Shown here in pieces: positions 1 to 8,134 of a DNA stretch of 64,000 nucleotides. The stretch is from Mongoliitalea lutea (lineage in GTDB: Bacteria; Bacteroidota; Bacteroidia; Cytophagales; Cyclobacteriaceae): positions 20,250-84,249 of the forward strand of contig NZ_BMYF01000011.1 of NCBI RefSeq assembly GCF_014652135.1, read 5' to 3'. The notes under the pieces are model-generated. The model made no database searches and was not told where the DNA came from. It was given only the letters and a program-made list of their open reading frames with translations. Each line of letters begins with the position of its first letter. Position 1 is the stretch's first letter. Made by a program: the position numbers and the translations under genes.

Positions 1-482
1 AAACCCACTCCTCTTGCCTTTTCCTGAATCCGCATGGCTTTGATCAATGCTGGAAGGGACTTCGGAACTCCACCTAGGACAGATACATTCCCTTTTTCCT
101 GCAACTTGATTTTTTCCCAATTTTGCTTGACTGCTTCTTCGTCATCAACCTTTACATCGCCATAAATATGTGGGTGTCGTCGAATTAATTTTTCGCATAA
201 AGAATCTATTACGGACGCAATATCAAACGCTCCTTTTTCTGATCCGATTTTGGCATAAAATACGATATGAAGCAGGATATCCCCTAGCTCTTTCTTGATC
301 TCTTCGAGGTTATTATCCAATATCGCATCAGATAATTCGAAGGTTTCTTCTATAGTCAGATGTCGAAGGCTTTCCAAGGTCTGCTTGCGATCCCAAGGGC
401 ACTGTTCCCGCAATTCATCCATGATAGTCAATAATTTGTCAAAAGCTTGGAGTTGGCCGGGTCTTTGTGATAATTCAGACAT
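1..482 (-). CDS. mazG: nucleoside triphosphate pyrophosphohydrolase MazG (3' end outside window)
   Basis: Read on the minus strand from an ATG at 482-480; the gene runs off the left edge, so about the first 160 codons are present. The translation begins MSELSQRPGQ and carries CPWDRKQT, the MazG motif IEETFEL (EExxE) and KELGDILLH (ExxD), which bind magnesium in this family. MazG enzymes are cytoplasmic and hydrolyse (d)NTPs to the monophosphate and pyrophosphate, cleaning the nucleotide pool. The C-terminal part seen here (IRRHPH, WEKIKLQEKG, ALIKAMRIQEKA) is also typical. It is divergent from the small membrane protein at 554. Confidence 0.93.
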   Translation of the reverse strand, partial: MSELSQRPGQLQAFDKLLTIMDELREQCPWDRKQTLESLRHLTIEETFELSDAILDNNLEEIKKELGDILLHIVFYAKIGSEKGAFDIASVIDSLCEKLIRRHPHIYGDVKVDDEEAVKQNWEKIKLQEKGNVSVLGGVPKSLPALIKAMRIQEKARGVG

Positions 483-529
483 AAGAAGGGAAACTATTCG
501 AAGAGTAGAAACGTTTTGAAAGTATTGTG

Positions 530-537
530 TAAATTTG
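530..537 (+). promoter_or_regulatory. candidate Bacteroidota -7 element
   Basis: TAAATTTG matches the TAnnTTTG -7 consensus of Bacteroidota sigma factor promoters and lies 16 bp before the start of the small membrane protein gene. No well-placed -33 TTTG is seen, so the call is tentative. Confidence 0.35.
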
Positions 538-553
538 CGGAAATAAAATTGAT

Positions 554-784
554 ATGGCAACCTTATATTTGACTTTAGGATTTCTAGCGCTTTTCTTCAT
601 TTTGATGTCTGTGCGTTTGATTTTTATCAAAAATGGTGAATTTAAAGGTACCTGTGCATCTCAGAATCCTTATTTGAATAAAGATGGAGGAACGTGCAGC
701 TATTGTGGAAAAGAAGTTAGTCCAGATAGCAGCTGCGCCAATCCAGACAATGAAGTAGATAAGGTGCTTGCAAAATTTAAATAA
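554..784 (+). CDS. small membrane protein with four-cysteine motif
   Basis: A 76-residue protein. Residues about 4-26 form one hydrophobic helix (LYLTLGFLALFFILMSV). The remainder is a soluble tail with cysteines in GTCAS, GTCSYCGKE and SSCAN. The CxxC pair and the outer cysteines suggest metal binding or disulfide bonding, but no function is known to me. Short proteins of this shape are common as 'membrane or metal-binding' hypotheticals in Cytophagales. It lies between mazG (opposite strand) and glmM and may share transcription with glmM, 60 bp downstream. Confidence 0.7.
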   Translation: MATLYLTLGFLALFFILMSVRLIFIKNGEFKGTCASQNPYLNKDGGTCSYCGKEVSPDSSCANPDNEVDKVLAKFK

Positions 785-844
785 GCGACACTTACGTTTC
801 CTGGGTAATCCAGGATTTTTCTTTATCCAAACAAATTTTAGAAC

Positions 845-2233
845 GTGGCTTTAATAAAATCTATTTCCGGTATCAGAGGAACTATCGGAGGCAAACCTGG
901 TGAGGGCTTAACCCCATTGGATGTTGTTAAATTTACCTCCGCTTATGGGTATTGGGTGAAAAACCATACCAACAATCCAAAGGTCGTGATTGGTAGAGAT
1001 GCCCGCATTTCGGGTGAAATGGTTTCGAAGTTGGTGGCAGCAACCCTGCAAGGTTTGGGGATTGATGTAATCGATTTGGGACTCAGTACTACTCCAACTG
1101 TGGAATTAGCGGTGCCTCTAGAAAAGGCAGGTGGTGGGATAATCCTTACGGCTAGCCATAATCCCATTCAGTGGAATGCCTTGAAATTATTGAACGATAA
1201 AGGCGAGTTTATTTCCGACGCTGAAGGAAAGGCTATATTGGAAAGTGCAGAGAAGGAAGATTTTTCTTTTGCGGAAGTAAAAAAATTAGGCTCTTACACG
1301 GTCAAAGACGATTACATTGACAAGCATATTGAGCATGTGCTTTCTTTGCCCTTAGTGGATAAAGAGGCTATTGCGGCTCGCAAGTTTAAGGTGGTGATTG
1401 ATTGTGTCAACTCAACAGGTGGGATAGCCTTACCAAAATTGTTGAGAGCTTTAGGCGTGGAGGAAATCGAAGAAATGTACTGTACACCTGATGGCCATTT
1501 TCCTCATAATCCGGAGCCATTACCTGAAAATTTACGGGACATTGCTGAAAAGCTTAACCGAGGAAAATATGATTTGGGAATCGTGGTAGATCCTGATGTT
1601 GATCGGCTTTGCTTCATGAATGAAGACGGAAGTGCCTTTGGAGAGGAATATACCTTGGTGGCCGTAGCAGATTATGTGCTTTCCCAAACGCCTGGCAATA
1701 CCGTTTCCAATTTAAGTTCTACCCGAGCTCTGCGCGATGTGACTGAAAAAAGGGGAGGCGAATACCAAGCAGCAGCAGTCGGTGAGGTGAACGTGGTGAA
1801 CAAAATGAAGGAGACCAATGCTATCATCGGAGGTGAAGGCAATGGAGGGGTGATTTATCCTGAGTCTCACTATGGCCGTGATGCCTTGGTTGGGATTGGA
1901 CTTTTCTTGACGCACTTGGCGAAATTTGGTAAGAGTATATCCATGTTGAGAGCTACCTATCCAAATTACTATATCTCCAAAAACAAGATTGAATTGACTC
2001 CAGAAATTGATGTGGATAAAGTATTGGAAGCGATTAAAGCAAAATACAGCAAGCAACCGATCAATGACATCGATGGAGTGAAGATTGAGTTTGACAAGGA
2101 ATGGGTTCACTTGCGTAAGTCCAATACGGAACCTATCATCCGGATTTATTCTGAGTCTGCCTCTCAAGCAACTGCTGAGCATTTGGCAAACAAAATCATC
2201 TCTGATATCAAAGAGGTAATTACTGAATCATAA
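845..2233 (+). CDS. glmM: phosphoglucosamine mutase
   Basis: 462 residues, GTG start. A member of the alpha-D-phosphohexomutase superfamily, here most likely the enzyme interconverting glucosamine-6-phosphate and glucosamine-1-phosphate for UDP-GlcNAc synthesis. Visible motifs: the catalytic phosphoserine loop TASHNP at residues 102-107 (Ser104), the magnesium loop DPDVDR at 249-254, a sugar-binding GGEGNGG loop and the C-terminal phosphate-binding RKSNTEPIIRIY. Length fits the family. In Bacteroidota this gene is sometimes labelled phosphomannomutase; substrate specificity cannot be proved from sequence. A terminator follows. Confidence 0.9.
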   Translation: MALIKSISGIRGTIGGKPGEGLTPLDVVKFTSAYGYWVKNHTNNPKVVIGRDARISGEMVSKLVAATLQGLGIDVIDLGLSTTPTVELAVPLEKAGGGIILTASHNPIQWNALKLLNDKGEFISDAEGKAILESAEKEDFSFAEVKKLGSYTVKDDYIDKHIEHVLSLPLVDKEAIAARKFKVVIDCVNSTGGIALPKLLRALGVEEIEEMYCTPDGHFPHNPEPLPENLRDIAEKLNRGKYDLGIVVDPDVDRLCFMNEDGSAFGEEYTLVAVADYVLSQTPGNTVSNLSSTRALRDVTEKRGGEYQAAAVGEVNVVNKMKETNAIIGGEGNGGVIYPESHYGRDALVGIGLFLTHLAKFGKSISMLRATYPNYYISKNKIELTPEIDVDKVLEAIKAKYSKQPINDIDGVKIEFDKEWVHLRKSNTEPIIRIYSESASQATAEHLANKIISDIKEVITES

Positions 2234-2254
2234 AAAAAGAAATTGCTAACTTGC

Positions 2255-2290
2255 AGGCGCTATGGAGATTCTCTGTAGCGCCTTTCTTTA
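2255..2290 (+). terminator. rho-independent terminator after glmM
   Basis: Stem AGGCGCTA (2255-2262) pairs with TAGCGCCT (2276-2283), followed by a T-rich run. It lies between glmM and the cysteine desulfurase gene, so the two are probably separate units or attenuated. Confidence 0.75.
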
Positions 2291-2311
2291 TAAACCCAAA
2301 TCTAGGAAGCA

Positions 2312-3454
2312 ATGAGAGTGTATTTTGACAATGCGGCAACGACTGCCATGGACGATCGAGTGATTGAAGCCATGCTGCCGTTTATGAAGCAACATTATGG
2401 CAATCCATCATCAGTGCACAGTCATGGGCGTGAAGTTCGTTCTGCCATCGAAAAAGCAAGAAAGAAAGTTGCTGAGCTATTAAATGCCTCTCCGGCTGAA
2501 ATATTTTTTACTTCGGGTGGTACAGAAGCGGATAATACTGCGCTCGTATGTGGAATGGAAACACACGGCATCACCCATGCCATCACTTCTCCCATTGAGC
2601 ATCATGCTGTCTTACACACCTTGGAAGAATGTGCCAAAAAAGGGAAGGTCAAACTATCCTTATTAGAAGTCAATGAAAAAGGGGAAGTCAACTTAGACCA
2701 GTTGAAAGCACTTTTGGAAAAGCATCCAAATTCCTTAGTTTCTTTGATGCATGCGAATAATGAGATTGGAACTATCAATGATTTGGAAGCCATCGGTCAA
2801 TTGGCGAGAGAGCATGGAGCTTTTTTTCATTGCGATACAGTACAGACCATGGGTCACTATGTACACGATTTGAAGAATTTACCTGTGGATTCAGTAGTCG
2901 CGGGTGCACATAAGTTTCATGGACCAAAAGGAGCAGGGTTTCTATTTGTCAGAAAAGAAAAGAAGATACATCCTTTTATCTACGGTGGTGCCCAAGAGCG
3001 CAATATGCGTGGAGGAACAGAAAATGTGATTGGTATTGTAGGTGTTGCCAAAGCCTTAGAGTTGGCTTATGAAGATATGGCTGCCCATAGAGACCATATT
3101 ACAGCCATTAAAAAAGCTTTTAAATCTCAACTAGAGGAAGCAATCCCGGGCTTAGGGTTCAATGGAGCTTCTGCTGATTTGGATAATAGTTTGTATACAG
3201 TATTAAATGTTAGCCTGCCACCTTCGGAGGAAAACAGAGGCATGTTACTATTTAATCTGGACTTGAACGGCATATCAGCATCCGGTGGGTCAGCATGTAG
3301 CAGTGGAGCAACAGTTGGTTCGCATGTATTACGTGCCTTAAACCATAATCCAGAGCGCGAATCGGTTCGTTTTTCCTTTAGCCGATTCAATACTTTGGAA
3401 GAAGTAAAATACGCAGTCGATAAAATTAAGGAGCTTTATGCTGTTAGTGTGTAA
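2312..3454 (+). CDS. cysteine desulfurase (NifS/IscS family)
   Basis: 380 residues. A class V PLP-dependent aminotransferase fold enzyme that removes sulfur from L-cysteine as an enzyme persulfide for Fe-S clusters or tRNA thiolation. The N-terminus YFDNAATT and the FTSGGTEADN segment are classical. The PLP lysine is in GAHKFHGPKG (Lys about 201), and the catalytic cysteine is Cys329 in SGGSACSSG. No isc/suf scaffold genes are next to it, so it is probably the stand-alone desulfurase found in Bacteroidota. A strong hairpin terminator follows. Confidence 0.92.
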   Translation: MRVYFDNAATTAMDDRVIEAMLPFMKQHYGNPSSVHSHGREVRSAIEKARKKVAELLNASPAEIFFTSGGTEADNTALVCGMETHGITHAITSPIEHHAVLHTLEECAKKGKVKLSLLEVNEKGEVNLDQLKALLEKHPNSLVSLMHANNEIGTINDLEAIGQLAREHGAFFHCDTVQTMGHYVHDLKNLPVDSVVAGAHKFHGPKGAGFLFVRKEKKIHPFIYGGAQERNMRGGTENVIGIVGVAKALELAYEDMAAHRDHITAIKKAFKSQLEEAIPGLGFNGASADLDNSLYTVLNVSLPPSEENRGMLLFNLDLNGISASGGSACSSGATVGSHVLRALNHNPERESVRFSFSRFNTLEEVKYAVDKIKELYAVSV

Positions 3455-3492
3455 ATAAGTGCATCATACTACCTAAAAGTAGGATTGGCACC

Positions 3493-3530
3493 AAACCCGG
3501 CAGGTTTTTAAAACCTTCCGGGTTTTTGCT
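3493..3530 (+). terminator. rho-independent terminator after cysteine desulfurase
   Basis: AAACCCGG (3493-3500) pairs with CCGGGTTT (3518-3525), with a further inner AGGTTTTT/AAAACCT pairing, then a T run. Confidence 0.8.
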
Positions 3531-3645
3531 TTTAAAGGGTATCTTTCATCCTGCAAACTATTAAAAATTCCATAATTCTTAAAAAAGCAGGCAATCACTT
3601 GCATTTTTAAAACTAAAACAATAATTTGTTCAAAATTCTAGGTTT

Positions 3646-4770
3646 ATGAGATACTTACTGTTTGCCACACTTGTATGTGTGTTCTTTTCTTGCTCTTCTC
3701 AAGAGGGTTCCAGAGTTTCGGGAGACCTTCAATTGACCATCCTACAGGATACAGTCTTGATTGATTCTGGTAATGAATTGGTCATGGCAGGGGCAAGTAT
3801 GTTTACCTATACCCTCAGCCCTGATAAACGATTTCTCTACAACTATGATAGAAAATCCATGAAATTGGAGGTCTTTGATTTGAATAAGCAAGCCTTGGTT
3901 AAGAAAGTTGCATTTGCTAATGACGGGCCCAATGCGATATCTGCTTACCCGATGGCCATTCGCGCTTTTCCCGATGGAAGAATATTTTTCCATGGTTTTG
4001 ACAAAAGTGGTTTGTTTGATTTGGAAGGTAACCTGACAGAGTCCGTGAGTTTGCATCCTACAGATTATTTTGCTCCGGATGCAGAGACGAGCTATTCTTT
4101 TAAGACGGAATATGTGTTTTTAGATGAGCAAACCGTTTTGATAGGCCTTATGAATATGTTTGAGCATATTCCTTTCATGGCTAAGCTAGATTTAAAGGAA
4201 AAAACCGTAGAAATGGTTGATTTTGAGTATCCACAAAAACTCGAGAAGTTTTCAATCATTTTAGATGGAGATGGGATGAAAATGGCCTCTATGGGTGCGA
4301 TATACAAGCAGAAATACGGAGATAAAGTCTTGATTCATTCGGATATGTTCAATGAAACGCTGGTCTTTGATCCTTTAACTACTAATTATTCCTTAATTGA
4401 ATATAACAGTTCACTTACCCCTAACGAGAAGGTGGGGGGTCAAAAGCAAAAAGTCAACAGTAGGGAAGAGTTTACTGAGCAATCCAAAATTTTAAGTTCC
4501 CAAGTGAGTTTTGGGAGATGGGCTTGGGATGATAGCACCGAGCGCTTCTATCGCTTGTCGAGTATCCAACAACAGTCTGAAAATCAGGAAGGAGAAACTT
4601 ACTATAAAGTTGTGCTAACGGTTTTTGATAAAGACCTTCAGATGCTTGGAGAGACCCTGCTTCCTGACTACCGCAAAAGGCCCGGGGTGTATTTTGTGAA
4701 AAATGGGACAGTTTGGATCCATGAAAATGTGGATGATGAATTGGGGTTTGTGCGATTAAAGGTGGGTTGA
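3646..4770 (+). CDS. DUF4221-like beta-propeller lipoprotein
   Basis: 374 residues. The N-terminus MRYLLFATLVCVFFSC is a lipoprotein signal with Cys16 as probable acylation site. The body is rich in beta-strand segments with repeated 'DPDKRFLYNYD', 'FPDGRIFFHGF' type turns, as in propeller lipoproteins of Bacteroidota (DUF4221 / six-bladed propeller). The C-terminal VFDKDLQMLGETLLPD segment recurs in other copies in this window. Function unknown; such proteins sit at the cell surface. Family assignment is by eye only. Confidence 0.65.
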   Translation: MRYLLFATLVCVFFSCSSQEGSRVSGDLQLTILQDTVLIDSGNELVMAGASMFTYTLSPDKRFLYNYDRKSMKLEVFDLNKQALVKKVAFANDGPNAISAYPMAIRAFPDGRIFFHGFDKSGLFDLEGNLTESVSLHPTDYFAPDAETSYSFKTEYVFLDEQTVLIGLMNMFEHIPFMAKLDLKEKTVEMVDFEYPQKLEKFSIILDGDGMKMASMGAIYKQKYGDKVLIHSDMFNETLVFDPLTTNYSLIEYNSSLTPNEKVGGQKQKVNSREEFTEQSKILSSQVSFGRWAWDDSTERFYRLSSIQQQSENQEGETYYKVVLTVFDKDLQMLGETLLPDYRKRPGVYFVKNGTVWIHENVDDELGFVRLKVG

Positions 4771-4792
4771 TTTTCTTATCATTTGATTAAAT

Positions 4793-4908
4793 TGATTTCC
4801 TTTCAAATCAAAATTAATATAAAAATGATTTATATCTGAATCAATAATATCAAAATTTGATTTGCTTTCAAATCAAAATATTTCTATATTTGGTTTGAAA
4901 ATAAATCA
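4793..4908 (+). promoter_or_regulatory. array of four phased inverted repeats upstream of the AAA ATPase gene
   Basis: Four 18-bp imperfect palindromes of form TGATTT-N6-AAATCA lie at 4793-4810, 4826-4843, 4858-4875 and 4891-4908. Centre-to-centre distances are 33, 32 and 33 bp, about three DNA turns, separated by AT-rich spacers of 14-15 bp. The last unit ends on the base before the ATG at 4909. The array begins soon after the stop codon of the preceding gene. It looks like a cooperative operator, possibly for autoregulation; the binding protein is not known. A partial copy occurs at 7958-8041. Confidence 0.8.
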
Positions 4909-6111
4909 ATGGAAGAGCTGTTAGCATATCAAGGAAGCCTCTTAACGTTTTTTCACAGCAATTGGTACAGGTATTTGTACCCGGAGATATTAGTGGACGA
5001 AAGGTTAGTGGGGATCAAGGGTCTTCGTGGAGTTGGTAAGACCACTTTATTGTTGCAATATCTACAACAGTTAATGGAAGCAGGTGTGAAAGCGATTTAT
5101 GTAACAGCAGAGCATCCTTATTTTTATACTGAAACATTATTCAACCTGGCATCACTTTGGAATAGTTATGGTGGAAAAGCTTTATTGATTGATGAGGTTC
5201 ATAAATATCCAGATTGGTCTAGAGAACTGAAATTGATTTACGATGGCTTCCCAGCTATGCGGGTAGCATTTACCAGTTCTTCAGCATTGGACCTATATAG
5301 AGGTGAAGCAGATTTGAGCAGAAGATTAGAAACCCAATTGCTACATGGGCTTTCGTTTCGTGAATATCTTTCCTTGTATTATCAAATACACACAGAGGCA
5401 ATAGGCTTACAGGATATGCTTAAGGATCCTTATCAGGTTTCAACAGCGCTAGTGAAAAAGATAGACAAGCCAGTATTACCGCTTTTTAAAGAATACCTTC
5501 AAAAAGGCTACTTTCCTTTTGCCAAAGACCTTAGGCCAGAAAGAGTACCGCAGCGATTGATTCAAATCATCAATACAGTGCTTGAAAGTGATCTTGCATC
5601 AATCCAAGGATACAGCGCCTCCAATGTTACCAAGGTCAAGCAGCTATTAGGGGTAATTGCCACAAGTGTACCTTTTGAACCGAATATTTCGAAAATTGCT
5701 GAAAAAATGCAGTTGGGAAGACAAACTGTTAATGTCTTTATTAAGCATTTAGAAGATGCCAAGATTCTCAACTTATTGTATGAACAAGTGGGCGGAATTA
5801 GCCAATTACAGAAACCTGGGAAAATCTATTTAGAAAACACTAACTTTCTTTTTTGCTTACAGTCGAATCCTTCGGTAGGAACTATCCGAGAAACATTTTT
5901 CCTTAATCAACTTAGAAACAGCGGACACCAGGTGAGTCTAAGTAAAAAAGCGGATTTCCTAGTAAATCAAGTGTACACTTTTGAAATAGGTGGAAGAAGT
6001 AAAGATCAAAGCCAAATCCAAGGTGTGGAACAGGCATATCTTGCGCTCGACGATATTGAATATGGCATGGGAAATAAAATTCCATTGTGGGTGTTTGGGT
6101 TTTTGTATTAA
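4909..6111 (+). CDS. AAA ATPase with DUF4143-like C-terminus
   Basis: 400 residues. N-terminal RYLYPEIL, then Walker A GLRGVGKT (38-45) and Walker B ALLIDEVHK (Asp95-Glu96). A TSSSALDLYRGEADLSRR segment resembles the sensor region of AAA_14 ATPases. Residues about 225-300 look like a winged-helix segment (IAEKMQLGRQTVNVFIKHLE). The C-terminus, ADFLVNQVYTFEIGG, resembles a degenerate PD-(D/E)xK core in which the expected ExK is EIG. Role unknown; this large family is often linked with toxin-antitoxin or mobile contexts, without proof. The start is fixed by the operator array ending at 4908. A decayed relative begins at 8042. Confidence 0.8.
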   Translation: MEELLAYQGSLLTFFHSNWYRYLYPEILVDERLVGIKGLRGVGKTTLLLQYLQQLMEAGVKAIYVTAEHPYFYTETLFNLASLWNSYGGKALLIDEVHKYPDWSRELKLIYDGFPAMRVAFTSSSALDLYRGEADLSRRLETQLLHGLSFREYLSLYYQIHTEAIGLQDMLKDPYQVSTALVKKIDKPVLPLFKEYLQKGYFPFAKDLRPERVPQRLIQIINTVLESDLASIQGYSASNVTKVKQLLGVIATSVPFEPNISKIAEKMQLGRQTVNVFIKHLEDAKILNLLYEQVGGISQLQKPGKIYLENTNFLFCLQSNPSVGTIRETFFLNQLRNSGHQVSLSKKADFLVNQVYTFEIGGRSKDQSQIQGVEQAYLALDDIEYGMGNKIPLWVFGFLY

Positions 6112-6407
6112 TTCCTCTTTTAGTTAAATCTCTATTTGTATTCTCATTTTAAAAATCATTCCCGTTAAATACAGCAGCTTTAGTTAGTTTCAAAAGAAAT
6201 TTTACTTATAAGTAAGGTTGAATAGAGGTAGTTTGAAAAAGTATTTTTAATGTGTATTTAATTAATTAAAACTATAATTAATTTATTAAATATTTTGATG
6301 TAAAATTTATTATATAAACTTGTTTCTTTCTTTCTTTCTTTGAAAACTTTAGTAGTTGAAATACTTTAAAGCCGTTAAAAAATTGTTATAACTAAAACAT
6401 TGCAATT
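6112..6407. other. AT-rich intergenic region with TTTC microsatellite
   Basis: No gene is seen. The stretch is very AT-rich and contains a tandem tetranucleotide TTTC, about 4.75 copies, at 6323-6341, some 67 bp before the small peptide gene. Such tracts can slip in length. Confidence 0.6.
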
Positions 6408-6641
6408 ATGAAAAAATTATCATTTGGTCTCTTTACCGTGTTTTTGTTTGTTGTGTCGGGTTTCTCTACAGCAGGAGATGTAGACCCTCCAAGTATATCA
6501 GCGAAAACTAAGTGTACAGTAAGTTCTAATCCATCTAACAATGTGGGTTATTGTGTTCGTTTTTTCACATCAGATCGATGTACTCCAAGGACTAGTGGAA
6601 CAATTGGTCCAAATTGTGATGGTACCGTTTCTGTTCTTTAA
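6408..6641 (+). CDS. small secreted cysteine-containing peptide
   Basis: 77 residues. Residues 1-22 are a clear signal peptide (KKLSFGLFTVFLFVVSGF, then STAG). The mature part of about 55 residues has four cysteines at 36, 49, 58 and 70, compatible with two disulfides. No family recognised with confidence. The arrangement, a tiny exported peptide directly before a propeller lipoprotein, resembles NVEALA-peptide/six-bladed-propeller pairs of Bacteroides, but the NVEALA motif is absent, so this is only analogy. The 3' end is followed by the left arm of an inverted repeat. Confidence 0.6.
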   Translation: MKKLSFGLFTVFLFVVSGFSTAGDVDPPSISAKTKCTVSSNPSNNVGYCVRFFTSDRCTPRTSGTIGPNCDGTVSVL

Positions 6642-6658
6642 TAGTTATAACAACAGAA

Positions 6659-6741
6659 GAAAACTACCTTACAAGTTTAATTTTGACACTTTTATCTTTG
6701 TGAGGTAAAATACCATAACCATAAATTTTAAGGTAGTTTTC
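6659..6741. repeat. 13-bp inverted repeat flanking the promoter between peptide and lipoprotein genes
   Basis: GAAAACTACCTTA at 6659-6671 is repeated exactly as its complement at 6729-6741, 57 bp apart. Between the arms lies TATCTTTG (6693-6700), a match to the TAnnTTTG -7 promoter element, 54 bp before the lipoprotein start. The arms could form a stem in read-through RNA or be a protein-binding pair. Confidence 0.6.
6693..6700 (+). promoter_or_regulatory. candidate -7 promoter element
   Basis: TATCTTTG matches the Bacteroidota TAnnTTTG consensus exactly and precedes the lipoprotein gene at 6754. No clear -33 element was found. Confidence 0.45.
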
Positions 6742-6753
6742 CAATAAAATAAC

Positions 6754-7869
6754 ATGAAACTTCATTATCTAATTTTTATTCTTTTCCTCGTATCCTGTTC
6801 AGGCCATCAGGAACGTGCGGGTACAGTCTCCAAAACGGAAATAGTCATACCACTTACAGAAAAAGAAAACTTTTATTATCTTTCAATAAGTGTGTCAATC
6901 ATCGATGGAGAAGCGGTGGTTGCGGTCTACAATATGTGGAATGGTGAGTTGAGATTGAGCAACTTACAAACTGGAAAGGATTTCTTTAAAATATCTATTC
7001 CCTTGGAAGGGCCAAACTCAATTCCCGAGCACTTTTTAGTGAATACCTACATTGGGGATGATGGCGTTTTCCTTATTTCAAACGCAGGATCAGTAGTTTA
7101 TTTATTTAATAAAAGGGGAGATTTGATAGAAACACTCAATCTTCCTGATTTTGAAGAGGACCATGGATATTTCTACTTTTCTGATGGCAACAAGCTTTTT
7201 TTCAACCAAAACAATAAGCTTTATCTCAATTATTTTGCTGGTTTATATCCTAGTAGGAACCCTAATAAAACGTATCATAGTATACTGAGCCTTTCCTTAG
7301 AAGATAAAACATACAAGCATATGGCCCCACTTCCCGAAGAAAATGTAGAAAAATTTTGGGGAGAAGGACACATGTTACCAGGTCCTTTTGGTATTTATTC
7401 AACATATTACCAAGGCTTGATAACAGGCTTTTCAATTTCAAATATTCTTAGGATTTATAATTTGCAAGGCAGCTTGCTCAAAGAATTGCAGTTAGATCTT
7501 ATAAACTGGAAGAAACCTATACCAACAGAATTCAACTATGAAGACCTCGCTTCTTTAAGTCAAGAGGCTATATATGAATTAAGAGCTTACAGTGGTCAGC
7601 AGCAAAAAGTTTGGAAAATCCTTGAAATGGAGGAAGGCTTTTTAGTTGAGGTTCTGCAACCTGATTCGGAAGCAGATTTACCTAGATTTGAGGTATATAA
7701 ATTTGATAAAGAGTTTAATTTTCTATCAAGCCATGCGTTTTTTGATGACCATTATACCTGTTATCAATCATTTGTATTAAACAATAAGTACCACTTGGTT
7801 GACCTAAAAGCTTATCAAGAAAATGAGGATGAGTTGAAATTTGGAGTTTTTGGATTTGAGGATCTTTGA
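6754..7869 (+). CDS. DUF4221-like beta-propeller lipoprotein
   Basis: 371 residues, a diverged paralogue of the gene at 3646. MKLHYLIFILFLVSC gives a lipoprotein signal with Cys15. The rest is beta-rich, with LEGPNSIPEHF near residue 85, matching ANDGPNAISAY in the other copy. The closing FEVYKFDKEFNFLSS segment also matches. Probably surface or periplasmic; no ligand known. It is transcribed behind the small cysteine peptide and ends just before the orphan inverted-repeat array. Confidence 0.65.
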   Translation: MKLHYLIFILFLVSCSGHQERAGTVSKTEIVIPLTEKENFYYLSISVSIIDGEAVVAVYNMWNGELRLSNLQTGKDFFKISIPLEGPNSIPEHFLVNTYIGDDGVFLISNAGSVVYLFNKRGDLIETLNLPDFEEDHGYFYFSDGNKLFFNQNNKLYLNYFAGLYPSRNPNKTYHSILSLSLEDKTYKHMAPLPEENVEKFWGEGHMLPGPFGIYSTYYQGLITGFSISNILRIYNLQGSLLKELQLDLINWKKPIPTEFNYEDLASLSQEAIYELRAYSGQQQKVWKILEMEEGFLVEVLQPDSEADLPRFEVYKFDKEFNFLSSHAFFDDHYTCYQSFVLNNKYHLVDLKAYQENEDELKFGVFGFEDL

Positions 7870-7957
7870 ATTGAATAATCAAGAGTATGACTATTAGTTG
7901 ATTAACTCATTTTTTTAAAAAAGTTGTTCGGTCATCAGTTCTACCCATGCGGACTGT

Positions 7958-8041
7958 TGATTGGATGGGGAATCAATAAACTCTGTAAATTGATTTGTGT
8001 TCAAATAAAAAATACAATGAATTTGATTTCTGTATAAATCA
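7958..8041 (+). promoter_or_regulatory. orphan array of three phased inverted repeats
   Basis: Three 18-bp palindromes of the type seen at 4793-4908 lie at 7958-7975, 7991-8008 and 8024-8041. Their centres are exactly 33 bp apart. The last ends directly before an ATT triplet that stands where the other array has its ATG. No intact gene follows. Confidence 0.75.
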
Positions 8042-8134
8042 ATTGAAAAGATAAATTCGAAGCATATCGAGAATGCCTCAAAAAATATTTCGAATGTAGG
8101 TTATAGGTATTTGTATGAATCCAACAGCGAAATG
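8042..8134 (+). pseudogene. decayed 5' end of a second AAA ATPase gene
   Basis: Directly after the orphan array, codons read (I)EKINSKHIENASK then VGYRYLYES. This aligns with the first 26 residues of the ATPase at 4909 (MEEL... WYRYLYPE), and DNA identity is visible over GCATATC, GCCTC and AGGTATTTGTA. The start codon is ATT instead of ATG. Similarity stops around 8115; the frame then runs into the 3' end of the oppositely oriented oxidoreductase gene. The Walker motifs and all that follows are missing. Confidence 0.65.

Noticed and set aside
1712..2182. 156-residue minus-strand frame inside glmM
   Set aside because: Antisense shadow; glmM motifs on the plus strand are intact.
4793..4908. 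CRISPR array
   Set aside because: Units are 18-bp imperfect palindromes with AT-rich 14-15 bp spacers that are not unique protospacer-like sequence, and no cas genes are present.
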